Shown piece by piece: positions 9,408 through 16,870 of a stretch of 64,000 nucleotides of DNA; within the stretch, counting starts at the first letter, position 1; each line of letters starts with the position of its first letter. The position numbers and the translations under genes were made by a program. Under the pieces are notes generated by a model. The model had not been told where the DNA came from. It made no database searches and worked only from the letters and a program-made list of their open reading frames with translations. This stretch comes from Pseudoduganella ginsengisoli (GTDB lineage: Bacteria > Pseudomonadota > Gammaproteobacteria > Burkholderiales > Burkholderiaceae_D): contig NZ_WNLA01000014.1 of the NCBI RefSeq assembly GCF_009720865.1, positions 62,001 through 126,000 on the forward strand. The letters run 5' to 3'.

Positions 9408-9419
9408 ACGAACGGTCGT
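9408..9419. promoter_or_regulatory. TetR-like inverted repeat upstream of the beta-oxidation gene
   Basis: ACGA, four bases, TCGT (core ACGAACGGTCGT), about 50 bases upstream of the start at 9355 on the minus strand. A TATAGT hexamer lies between it and the gene. The CGAACG/CGGTCG type of half-site is common for TetR-family repressors of fatty-acid degradation genes in beta- and gammaproteobacteria; assignment to a regulator is inference. Confidence 0.35.
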
Positions 9420-9483
9420 ATTATTTTTTTACAGACTGTGCTGTGGTACTGTTCTGCCAAGGACAACGCGTGAGGAAATCCGC

Positions 9484-10008
9484 ATGGCAGGCGAAGTGAT
9501 CATACGGCACGTCGACATGGGTAAATTGCTGACCGGACGGGGCAATGACCGGTTGGTTGCCGTGCTGGGATCGTGCGTGGGCCTGGCCTTCCTGTGGCCA
9601 AAAGGCCAACGCTGCGCGCTGGCGCATTGCGTGCTGCCCAATGCGCCCCTGGGAGAAAACGGCATGGGTGCACGCTACGTCACACAGGCCGTGCCGTCGT
9701 TGTTGACCGCTATGGGCGTCACGACTGCGGATCGGCCGAATGTCGACGTGGTGCTGGCCGGTGGCGCCAGCATGTTTGGTCCGGGCAGCGCCATCATGCA
9801 AGTGGGCCGGCAAAATATCGTGGCGGCGCTGTCGACGCTGCAGCAGTTCGGCCTGCGTGTCGCCTGCAGCGACCTGGGTGGATATGCAGGCAGGCAATTG
9901 CTGGTCGATTGCGGTACGTACACGTGCTTCGTACGCCCCATCATCCCGCCGGCCTCGGAAGGCCGCGTCCCGCCGCCGCCCCCGCCACCACAATTGCTGC
10001 GCGGCTGA
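9484..10008 (+). CDS. cheD: Chemoreceptor glutamine deamidase CheD
   Basis: Cytoplasmic enzyme that deamidates glutamines of methyl-accepting chemotaxis proteins and tunes receptor signalling; 174 residues. The catalytic Cys lies in AVLGSCVGLA (about residue 37) and the catalytic His in ALAHCVLP. The GGASMFG segment and the VACSDLGGYAGRQL strand are family features. The C-terminus carries an unusual run of seven prolines (VPPPPPPPQLL) beyond the core. GAGG precedes the ATG. No other chemotaxis gene is next to it: livF ends 9 bases after it on the other strand, so it is an orphan cheD. Confidence 0.9.
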   Translation: MAGEVIIRHVDMGKLLTGRGNDRLVAVLGSCVGLAFLWPKGQRCALAHCVLPNAPLGENGMGARYVTQAVPSLLTAMGVTTADRPNVDVVLAGGASMFGPGSAIMQVGRQNIVAALSTLQQFGLRVACSDLGGYAGRQLLVDCGTYTCFVRPIIPPASEGRVPPPPPPPQLLRG

Positions 10009-10016
10009 ATGCGCCA

Positions 10017-10715
10017 TCACACTTCCAGCCATTCCCTGCGGATGGCGCCGTTGGCGCGCAACTGGTCCGGCGTCCCTTCGAACACAATGGTGCCATGCCC
10101 CATCACGTACACGCGCTGGGCGATATCGAGTGCAATAGCCAGCTTTTGCTCCACCAGCAGCACGGAAATCCCCTTGTCGCGCAGCGCCTGCAGGTAATCG
10201 CCGACCAGCGCCACGATCTTCGGCGCCAGCCCCTCGGTCGGCTCGTCGATCATGATCAGGTCCGGATCCCCCATCAGCGTGCGGCACAAGGTCAGCATTT
10301 GCTGTTCGCCGCCGGACAGCACGCCTGCCGCCACGCTGCGCCGCTCCTGCAGGCGGGGGAACATGCGGTACATGTCGCCCAGCGTCCAGCGCGAAGCGCC
10401 CCGCCCGCGCTGCTCACCCAGCAGCAGGTTCTGTTCCACGGTCAATGTGGGAAAGATGTCGCGGCTCTCCGGTACATAGCCCAAGCCCTTGCGCGCCACC
10501 TGATATGCCTTCAAGCCCAGTATCGGCGCATTCTGGAACCGGATACTGCCCTCGGCCCGCACCTGCCCCATGGCCGCCTTCACCAGTGTAGAACGGCCCG
10601 CTCCATTTCGGCCCAGCAGGCTGACAATTTCCCCCGGCCTGACGTGCAAGTCCACGCCATGCAACACGTGGCTTTTGCCGTAATACGCATGCAATCCTTG
10701 AATCTCCAGCATCAC
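10017..10715 (-). CDS. livF: Branched-chain amino acid-type ABC transporter ATPase LivF
   Basis: One of two ATPases of a Liv-type (HAAT) importer; 232 residues. It has Walker A LLGRNGAGRST, the signature motif LSGGEQQML, Walker B LIMIDEPTEGL and a His-switch region written as VLLVEQKL, where Gln replaces the usual His as in other LivF proteins. The Walker A lysine is Arg (codon CGT on the minus strand), a departure from GxxGxGK[ST]. The start overlaps the end of livG by four bases (ATGA), so translation is coupled. It is the last gene of the operon and converges on cheD. Confidence 0.92.
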   Translation of the reverse strand: MMLEIQGLHAYYGKSHVLHGVDLHVRPGEIVSLLGRNGAGRSTLVKAAMGQVRAEGSIRFQNAPILGLKAYQVARKGLGYVPESRDIFPTLTVEQNLLLGEQRGRGASRWTLGDMYRMFPRLQERRSVAAGVLSGGEQQMLTLCRTLMGDPDLIMIDEPTEGLAPKIVALVGDYLQALRDKGISVLLVEQKLAIALDIAQRVYVMGHGTIVFEGTPDQLRANGAIRREWLEV

Positions 10716-11479
10716 GCTGCCTCCTCATGCAAGCCGCCGAGATACGCCGCCTGCACGTCTGCATTGGCACGGATGCGCTGCGGCGTATCGCAGGCAATCA
10801 CTTCCCCGTACACCAGCACCGCGACCTTGTCGGCCAGCCCGAAGACCACGCTCATGTCGTGTTCCACCATCACCAGGGTTTTGCCCACCGTGACTTTTCG
10901 GATCAATTCCGTCGCGGCATCGGATTCCGAACGGCTCATGCCCGCAGTCGGTTCATCGAGCAAGATCACGTCGGCGCCGCCGGCAATGGTGATGCCGATT
11001 TCCAGCGCGCGCTGTTCCGCATACGTCAGCACACCGGCCAGCGTATGGCGCTGCCGCTGCAAGCCGATCAGTTCCAGTACTTCTTCGGCGCGTGCATGGG
11101 CGTCGCGCAACGCTGACAGCTTGCGCCAGAACGCGTATTTGTACCCCAGGTGCCACAGCACGGCGCACCGCAAGTTTTCATACACGGACAAATTCGTGAA
11201 CAAATTACTGATCTGGAAACTGCGCGCCAAACCCTGACGGTTGACCTGGTAAGGCGTGCAGCCGGCAATATCGCGGCCATTGAGCAAAATCGCGCCCGAC
11301 GTCGGCGCAAAGCGCCCCGAAATCAAATTAAACAGCGTGGATTTGCCCGCACCGTTGGGTCCGATCAGCGCCAGCCGTTCGCCGCGCGCCACTTGCAGCT
11401 GCGCGCCGCGGATAATTTCCGTATTGCCAAAGCGCTTGCGCACATCCTGCAGCGCCAGCGCATGATGTTGCTGTATCAT
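10712..11479 (-). CDS. livG: Branched-chain amino acid-type ABC transporter ATPase LivG
   Basis: Second ATPase of the Liv-type importer; 255 residues. Walker A reads GPNGAGKST, with the normal lysine. It has the LivG signature region LTYAEQRALEIG, Walker B VILLDEPTAGM, and the switch HDMSVVFGLADKVAVL. The frame stays open far upstream inside livM, but the ATG at 11479 has GGAG about 7 bases before it, overlaps the livM stop as ATGA, and begins the conserved N-terminal strand. Operon position: after livM, before livF. Confidence 0.93.
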   Translation of the reverse strand: MIQQHHALALQDVRKRFGNTEIIRGAQLQVARGERLALIGPNGAGKSTLFNLISGRFAPTSGAILLNGRDIAGCTPYQVNRQGLARSFQISNLFTNLSVYENLRCAVLWHLGYKYAFWRKLSALRDAHARAEEVLELIGLQRQRHTLAGVLTYAEQRALEIGITIAGGADVILLDEPTAGMSRSESDAATELIRKVTVGKTLVMVEHDMSVVFGLADKVAVLVYGEVIACDTPQRIRANADVQAAYLGGLHEEAA

Positions 11480-12759
11480 GCCGACCTCCCTGTTTGACCG
11501 GCCATCGCTGCCGCAGCCGCGTCCCATGCCCGCGCGAACCGTGGCTGCAGCAGCAGCCATCCCGCCACACTGGCCAGCAACAAGCCGCCGGCCACCGCCC
11601 ATGCCTCCATGCCGGCCGCATCGACCATCACGCCAAACAATTTTTTCGCACTGCCGTTGGCGGCATCCTGCGTCAGGTGGTACGTCATTTCTATCACCAT
11701 CACCAGCCCCGCCACACCGGCCAGGACAGCCAGCCCCACGCTGGCCAGCGGCGCCGCGATGCGGCTGAACTGGCCGTGCTGCGCCACCCGCAGCAGCGCC
11801 ATCACCAGCGCGCCCAGCCCGCCCGGTGCAAAGCGCACCAGCACGACGAAGAACAGCCCCAGATAAAGCTGCCACGCCGCCGTATAGTCTGGCAGCAGGA
11901 CGGAAAACAGCACACCGGCCACACCGCCCAGCAACGGCCCAAAGAAAAACCCGATGCCGCCGATAAAAGTGAACAGCAAGATGCTGCCGGAACGGACCGC
12001 GCTGACGTTTTCCGCGCTGACGATCTCGAAGTTAATGGCCGACAGTCCGCCCGAGACGCCGGCAAAGAACGACGACAGCACCAGCACCAGGTAACGTACC
12101 CAGCGCGCGTCATAGCCGATGAATTCCACTCGCTCCGGGTTGTCGCGCACGGCGTTGATGATGCGGCCCAGCGGCGTTTGCGTGTACGCATAGGCAGCCA
12201 CCGTGCACACGAACAGCCAGGCCGCGATCAGGTAATACACCTGCACTTGCGGGCCATAGGTAATGCCCAGCACTTGCCCGCCATAGACGCGGTTGGTCGT
12301 GACGCCGCCTTCACCGCCAAAAAAGCCGGGGAACATCAGCGCACTGGCAAACACCAGTTCCACCAGTCCCAGCGTAATCATGGCAAACGTGGTGCCAGCC
12401 TTGCGCGTCGTGACGTAGCCGAACAGCACCCCGAACCCCATGCCGGCCACGCCACCGGCTAGTGGAATCAGGGTCACCGGCACGCTAGCCTGGTTCATGG
12501 CGTGGGCGGCAAAGAACGCGCCCAGGCCGGCGTACACGGCATGGCCGAACGACAGCATGCCTCCCTGGCCCAGCAACATGTTGTACGACAGGCCGAACAG
12601 CATCACGGTCCCCATCTGCGACAGCATGGTCAGCCCGCTGCCTTTGGAAAACACCAGCGGCGCCGCCAGCAGCACCAGCGCGTAGCCGCCCCAAACAAGC
12701 CAGCGGCCCAGGTTCAGCGGCGCAAAGCGCAGTGGTTTAGAGGTTGTCAATGGATTCAT
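11476..12759 (-). CDS. livM: Liv-type ABC transporter permease LivM
   Basis: Inner-membrane permease, 427 residues, with about ten hydrophobic segments. The family region GLSYNMLLGQGGMLSFGHAVYAGLGAF is present (about 60-85), followed by RAGTTFAMITLGL-like sequence and the cytoplasmic loop INAVRDNPERVEFIGYDARWVRY, which contacts the ATPase. After the usual end of the permease core (FAPGGLGALV) there is a C-terminal extension of about 110 residues with two further hydrophobic stretches. It overlaps livH and livG by four bases on each side. Confidence 0.93.
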   Translation of the reverse strand: MNPLTTSKPLRFAPLNLGRWLVWGGYALVLLAAPLVFSKGSGLTMLSQMGTVMLFGLSYNMLLGQGGMLSFGHAVYAGLGAFFAAHAMNQASVPVTLIPLAGGVAGMGFGVLFGYVTTRKAGTTFAMITLGLVELVFASALMFPGFFGGEGGVTTNRVYGGQVLGITYGPQVQVYYLIAAWLFVCTVAAYAYTQTPLGRIINAVRDNPERVEFIGYDARWVRYLVLVLSSFFAGVSGGLSAINFEIVSAENVSAVRSGSILLFTFIGGIGFFFGPLLGGVAGVLFSVLLPDYTAAWQLYLGLFFVVLVRFAPGGLGALVMALLRVAQHGQFSRIAAPLASVGLAVLAGVAGLVMVIEMTYHLTQDAANGSAKKLFGVMVDAAGMEAWAVAGGLLLASVAGWLLLQPRFARAWDAAAAAMAGQTGRSA

Positions 12760-13694
12760 TCGCGTGTCCCCAGCAAGCCTTTCGGGCGGAAGATCAGCAT
12801 CAGCACCAGCAGCACGTACGGCAGGATGGCCGACGTCTGGGCAATGGTGATGTTCAGCAGCGCACTGCCCGGCGCGACCGCTCCCATGCCCAGCGACGCC
12901 AGCAGCCCGCCCAACGTATGGTCGAGCGCCACCGCCGCCGTCTGCATCACGCCGATCAACAGCGATGCAATGAATGCCCCCGCCAGCGACCCCATGCCGC
13001 CCACGACCACCACGACGAAAATAATGCTGCCGACGGTGGCCGCCATGGCCGGTTCCGTCACGAACACTTGCCCGCCGATGACACCGGCCAGTCCTGCCAG
13101 CGCACTGCCGCCGCCGAACACGCCCATGAAGATACGCGGCACGTTATGCCCCAGCGCTTCGGCCGCCTCCGGGTGGGTCAGCGCCGCCTGGATCACCAGG
13201 CCGATGCGGGTGCGCGTCAACAGCAGCCACGTGCTGCCCAGCATCGCCAGCGCCACCGCCATCATGAAGGCGCGGTATTTCGGGAAGCTGGTGGAAAACA
13301 GCGTGAACAGCGGTCCTTCAAGCGCTGCCGGCAACGGATAGCGCAACGCAGTCCGCCCCCACACCAGCTGCACCAGCTCCACGGTCAGGTACGACAAGCC
13401 GAATGTGAACAGCAGTTCCGGGATGTGCCCCACCTTGTGCAGCGGCCGCAAGCCGTAGCGTTCCACCAGCGCGCCCAGCACGCCCACGGCAAGCGGCGCC
13501 AGCACCAGCGCCGGCCAAAAGCCGATGCGGCTGGCGATGGTGTACGCAATGTACGCGCCCAACATGTAAAAGCTGGCGTGTGCAAAGTTCAGCACGCCCA
13601 TCATGCTGAAGATCAGCGTCAGCCCTGACGACAGCATGAACAGCAGCAAGCCGTAGCTGACGCCGTTCAATAGCGTAAAGATCGTGAATTCCAT
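12756..13694 (-). CDS. livH: Liv-type ABC transporter permease LivH
   Basis: Inner-membrane permease, 312 residues, pairing with LivM. It opens with the family start FTIFTLLNGVSYGLLLFMLSSGLTLIFSMMGVLNFAHASFYMLG (shown in part) and contains the ATPase-contact loop RTRIGLVIQAALTHPEAAEALGHNVPRIF and the end PKGLLG. It lies 19 bases after the binding-protein gene and overlaps livM by four bases, so it is in the same operon. Confidence 0.94.
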   Translation of the reverse strand: MEFTIFTLLNGVSYGLLLFMLSSGLTLIFSMMGVLNFAHASFYMLGAYIAYTIASRIGFWPALVLAPLAVGVLGALVERYGLRPLHKVGHIPELLFTFGLSYLTVELVQLVWGRTALRYPLPAALEGPLFTLFSTSFPKYRAFMMAVALAMLGSTWLLLTRTRIGLVIQAALTHPEAAEALGHNVPRIFMGVFGGGSALAGLAGVIGGQVFVTEPAMAATVGSIIFVVVVVGGMGSLAGAFIASLLIGVMQTAAVALDHTLGGLLASLGMGAVAPGSALLNITIAQTSAILPYVLLVLMLIFRPKGLLGTRE

Positions 13695-13713
13695 GATGCC
13701 CGCTGACGCCCGC

Positions 13714-14949
13714 TCAAGCGCCCGGCCGCTTCATCTGGCACGACGTCGGCTGGCCCGCCACGTACGCGTCGATCTTCTTGTCCATGCGCCAGCCATAGCC
13801 GGTATTTTCCTGGTCGAACTTGACGTCCTTGCCATTGACCTTGGTCCAAGTGCCGATATACAGGTTTTGCTGCAACTGGTGATCGCTCTTTTGCATCAGC
13901 ACGTGCCCGTTCAGCGAAGTCGACTTCATGCCTTCCAGCGCAAACGCGACCTTGACGGGATCGGCCGTGCGCCCCGCCTTGACGGCCTGCGCCAGCATCG
14001 CAATGATGGAATAGGTTTGCGCCGCATAGTAGTCATCGTTGTACTTGGCCTTGAACGCATCGACCACTTCGCGGCCGCTGAACGATTCATTGTTCGCCAT
14101 CCAGTTGCCGATGATTTTTGTGCGTTCCGCTCCGGCCGCGCCAATGGCGGACGGCACGCCGGTCGTGATGCCGTAATACGTGTAGAAATTCGCCTTCAGG
14201 TCGGCATCCTTGGCGGCGCGGATCAGCAGCGCCAGGTCGGCGCCCCAGTTGCCGGTGATGACACTGTCGGCGCCGGATGCCTTGATTTTCGCAATATACG
14301 GCGAAAAATCTTTGACCTGGCCGATCGGGTGCAGATCGTCGCCGGCGATTTTTACGTCGGGCCGCTTGCGCGCCAGGTATTCCTTGGCGGCGCGGCCGAC
14401 GGCGCGGCCAAACGCGTAGTCCTGGCCAATGATGTACACCGACTTGATGCCTTTATCAGGCGCCATATAGCTGGTCAGCGCTTCCATCTTCATGTCGGAA
14501 TTCGCATCGAAACGGAAGTGCCAGAAGCTGCACTTGGCATTGGTCATGTCCGGATCGACTGCCGCGTAATTCAGATAAACGATTTCTTTGCCGGGATTGC
14601 GGTCATTGTGCTTGTTGATAGCGTCCAGCAGCGCCAGGCCGACACCGGAGCCATTGCCTTGCGTGATATAGCGGTAGCCCTGGTCGATCACGGTTTTCAA
14701 TTGCGTCAGCGCTTCCTGCGGGCTGCCCTTGTTGTCAAAGCCGACGACTTCGATCGTGTTGCCGTCGCCCGCCCACTTGCCCTTGTTGGCCATGTCGGCC
14801 ACCAGCTGGAAGCTTTTCAGCTGGTTTTGCCCGACCGGCGCGAACGGGCCGGACAGAGGGTCGATAAATGCGACTTTAATGGTTTCCGCACTGGCCGCGA
14901 GATGCGTCAGGGCGAGGCTGGCCACCACTGCAAAAATGCTGCGTTTCAT
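13714..14949 (-). CDS. Liv-type periplasmic substrate-binding protein
   Basis: Secreted binding protein of the LivK/Leu-Ile-Val (Peripla_BP_6) family, 411 residues. The ATG at 14949 is chosen over the longer open frame because it has AAGGAGGAG six bases upstream and starts a clear signal peptide (MKRSIFAVVASLALTHLAASA). The mature part begins ETIKVAFIDPLSGPFAPVGQ, a typical first strand, and later shows YIIGQDYAFG and KASGADSVITGNWGADLALL. The C-terminus is Cys-containing (SCQMKRPGA). Relatives next to CoA ligases often bind aromatic or organic acids and not leucine; the ligand here is unknown. Confidence 0.9.
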   Translation of the reverse strand: MKRSIFAVVASLALTHLAASAETIKVAFIDPLSGPFAPVGQNQLKSFQLVADMANKGKWAGDGNTIEVVGFDNKGSPQEALTQLKTVIDQGYRYITQGNGSGVGLALLDAINKHNDRNPGKEIVYLNYAAVDPDMTNAKCSFWHFRFDANSDMKMEALTSYMAPDKGIKSVYIIGQDYAFGRAVGRAAKEYLARKRPDVKIAGDDLHPIGQVKDFSPYIAKIKASGADSVITGNWGADLALLIRAAKDADLKANFYTYYGITTGVPSAIGAAGAERTKIIGNWMANNESFSGREVVDAFKAKYNDDYYAAQTYSIIAMLAQAVKAGRTADPVKVAFALEGMKSTSLNGHVLMQKSDHQLQQNLYIGTWTKVNGKDVKFDQENTGYGWRMDKKIDAYVAGQPTSCQMKRPGA

Positions 14950-14974
14950 GTCTCCTCCTTGATGGTTTTTTATA

Positions 14975-14997
14975 CGCGCAGGCAGGACGCCTGCGCG
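14975..14997. other. Intercistronic stem-loop between ligase and binding-protein genes
   Basis: CGCGCAGGC, loop of five, GCCTGCGCG: a perfect 9-bp stem in the 64-base gap of the operon. On the transcribed minus strand it is followed by TATAAAAAA, not by U's, so it is not a standard terminator. Such structures often protect mRNA 3' ends and allow unequal expression of operon members. Confidence 0.45.
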
Positions 14998-15013
14998 GTT
15001 GATGCACGATGCC

Positions 15014-16663
15014 TTACTGCGTCGATAACGTTGGCAAGCGGTGATCTTTGTATTGCTCGCGCAATTTGTTTTTCTGGACCTTGCCGGTCCCGCCCAGCGG
15101 CAGCGCGTCAGTGAACACGACGTCGTCCGGCAGCCACCACTTGGCGATCTTGCCTTCATAAAAGGCCAGCAATTCTTCACGGCTGACCGTCATGCCAGGG
15201 CGCGGCACCACGACCAGCAATGGCCGCTCATCCCATTTCGGGTGATGCACGCCTATGCACGCGGCCTGCATCACGGCCGGGTGGGACACGGCAATATTTT
15301 CCAGGTCGATGGTGCCGATCCATTCGCCGCCAGACTTGATGACATCCTTGCTGCGGTCCGTGATCTGCATATAGCCATCTTCATCGATGGTGGCCACGTC
15401 GCCGGTCGGGAACCAGCCGTCCTGCAGCGGATCGCCGCCTTCGCCCTTGAAATACGCGCGGATGATCCATGGCCCCTTGACCAGCAAATGGCCATACGCC
15501 TTGCCATCCCACGGCAATTCCTTGCCATCGTCGTCGACGATTTTCATGTCCACGCCATATACGGCGTGGCCCTGCTTTTGCAGCAGGCGGCGCTGTTCTT
15601 CCTGCGGCAACGCCAGGTGCTTGTGCTGCAACGTACACGTCGTGCCCAGCGGCGACATTTCAGTCATGCCCCACGCGTGGATGACTTCCACGTTGAACGC
15701 ATCGAGCAAGGTATTCATCATGGCCGGCGGGCAGGCCGAACCGCCAATTACCGTGCGGCGGAACGACGAAAACTTCAAGCCGTTTTGAACCGCATAGTTG
15801 ATCAGCCCCAGCCAGACTGTGGGCACGCCGGCGGAAAACGTCACCTGTTCGCTCTCAAACAGGTCGTACAGCGATTTGCCGTCGAGCGCCGCCCCCGGCA
15901 GCACGAGTTTGGCGCCATTTAACGGCACGGAATACGGCAAGCCCCACGCATTGACGTGGAACATCGGCACCACCGGCAGCACGGTATCGCGCGCCGACAC
16001 ATTCAGCGCCGACGGCATGGCCGATGCGTAGGCATGCAGCACCGTGGAGCGGTGCGAATACAGCGCGCCCTTGGGATTGCCCGTGGTACCGGACGTATAG
16101 CACAGCGTACAGGCGGCGTTTTCATCGAATTGCGGCCACGTGTAGTCATCGCTGTGCGTATCGATCAAGTCTTCGTAGCAGCGCAGATCCGGGATTTTCG
16201 AGCCGGCCGGCATGCGGTCGCGGTCCGCCATCAACACATAGGTGCGGATGGTCTTGCAATGGGGGGCGATGGCTTCCACCAGCGGCAGGAACGTCAAGTC
16301 AAACAGCAAGACCTGGTCTTCCGCGTGGTTGGTGATATAGGCCACCTGTTCAGGGTGCAGACGCGGATTGATGGTATGCAGTACAGCGCCGGAACCGGAT
16401 ACCGCGTAGTACGCTTCCAGGTGGCGGTAACCGTTCCAGGCCAGTGTCGCCACGCGGTCGCCCATGCCGACACCCAGCGCCTGCAACGCATTGGCCAGGC
16501 GCTTGGCGCGCTGGTGGCATGCACGGTAGGTATAGCGGTGTACATCGCCTTCCACGCGGCGCGACACGATTTCACTGTTACCGAAGTGCCGTGCTGCAAA
16601 CTCGATAATGCTAGAGACCAGCAACGGCTGGTTCATCATTTGACCCATCAGGGGTGGCGCCAT
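15014..16663 (-). CDS. Acyl-CoA ligase, AMP-forming (3-methylthiopropionyl-CoA ligase / medium-long chain type)
   Basis: Adenylate-forming enzyme that activates a carboxylic acid to its CoA thioester; 549 residues. The phosphate-binding loop is TLCYTSGTTGNPKGALYSH, followed by the A4 region PMFHVNAWGLPY, the A5 motif HAWGMTEMSPLGT, A7 DGWFPTGDVATIDEDGYM, A8 ITDRSKDVIKSGGEWI and the A10 lysine in GGTGKVQKNKLRE. The motif set resembles DmdB-type and fatty acyl ligases. AAGGAG precedes the ATG. It is the first gene of the operon ahead of the Liv-type importer, which suggests that the transporter brings in a carboxylate that this enzyme activates. The substrate is not determined by sequence. Confidence 0.9.
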   Translation of the reverse strand: MAPPLMGQMMNQPLLVSSIIEFAARHFGNSEIVSRRVEGDVHRYTYRACHQRAKRLANALQALGVGMGDRVATLAWNGYRHLEAYYAVSGSGAVLHTINPRLHPEQVAYITNHAEDQVLLFDLTFLPLVEAIAPHCKTIRTYVLMADRDRMPAGSKIPDLRCYEDLIDTHSDDYTWPQFDENAACTLCYTSGTTGNPKGALYSHRSTVLHAYASAMPSALNVSARDTVLPVVPMFHVNAWGLPYSVPLNGAKLVLPGAALDGKSLYDLFESEQVTFSAGVPTVWLGLINYAVQNGLKFSSFRRTVIGGSACPPAMMNTLLDAFNVEVIHAWGMTEMSPLGTTCTLQHKHLALPQEEQRRLLQKQGHAVYGVDMKIVDDDGKELPWDGKAYGHLLVKGPWIIRAYFKGEGGDPLQDGWFPTGDVATIDEDGYMQITDRSKDVIKSGGEWIGTIDLENIAVSHPAVMQAACIGVHHPKWDERPLLVVVPRPGMTVSREELLAFYEGKIAKWWLPDDVVFTDALPLGGTGKVQKNKLREQYKDHRLPTLSTQ

Positions 16664-16732
16664 CTCGTCTCCTTGCGGTTTTATTAAATTAATTTTCGAA
16701 CGCGCGTGCTATTTTCGTCAAACGTTTTTGAT

Positions 16733-16745
16733 GCTGCAGTGCAGC
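16733..16745. promoter_or_regulatory. Short palindrome in the divergent ligase/selO control region
   Basis: GCTGCA, G, TGCAGC in the 207-base region between the ligase start (16663) and selO. It is a possible regulator site; the region is otherwise AT-rich with no confidently placed promoter hexamers. Confidence 0.25.
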
Positions 16746-16870
16746 AACGTGACTAGAAACAAACACTGGTTACTGGTTGTAACAGCGATAGTAATCCGTT
16801 AAGCGCCCCGCCTAGAATCCGCGTAGGCTAAAATCAGACAAATCCTATTGTTATCTGCACTGGAATCGCC

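Noticed and set aside
14975..14997. Stem-loop as terminator inside the Liv operon
   Set aside because: There is no U tract on the transcribed strand, and the operon continues; treated as an intercistronic structure instead.
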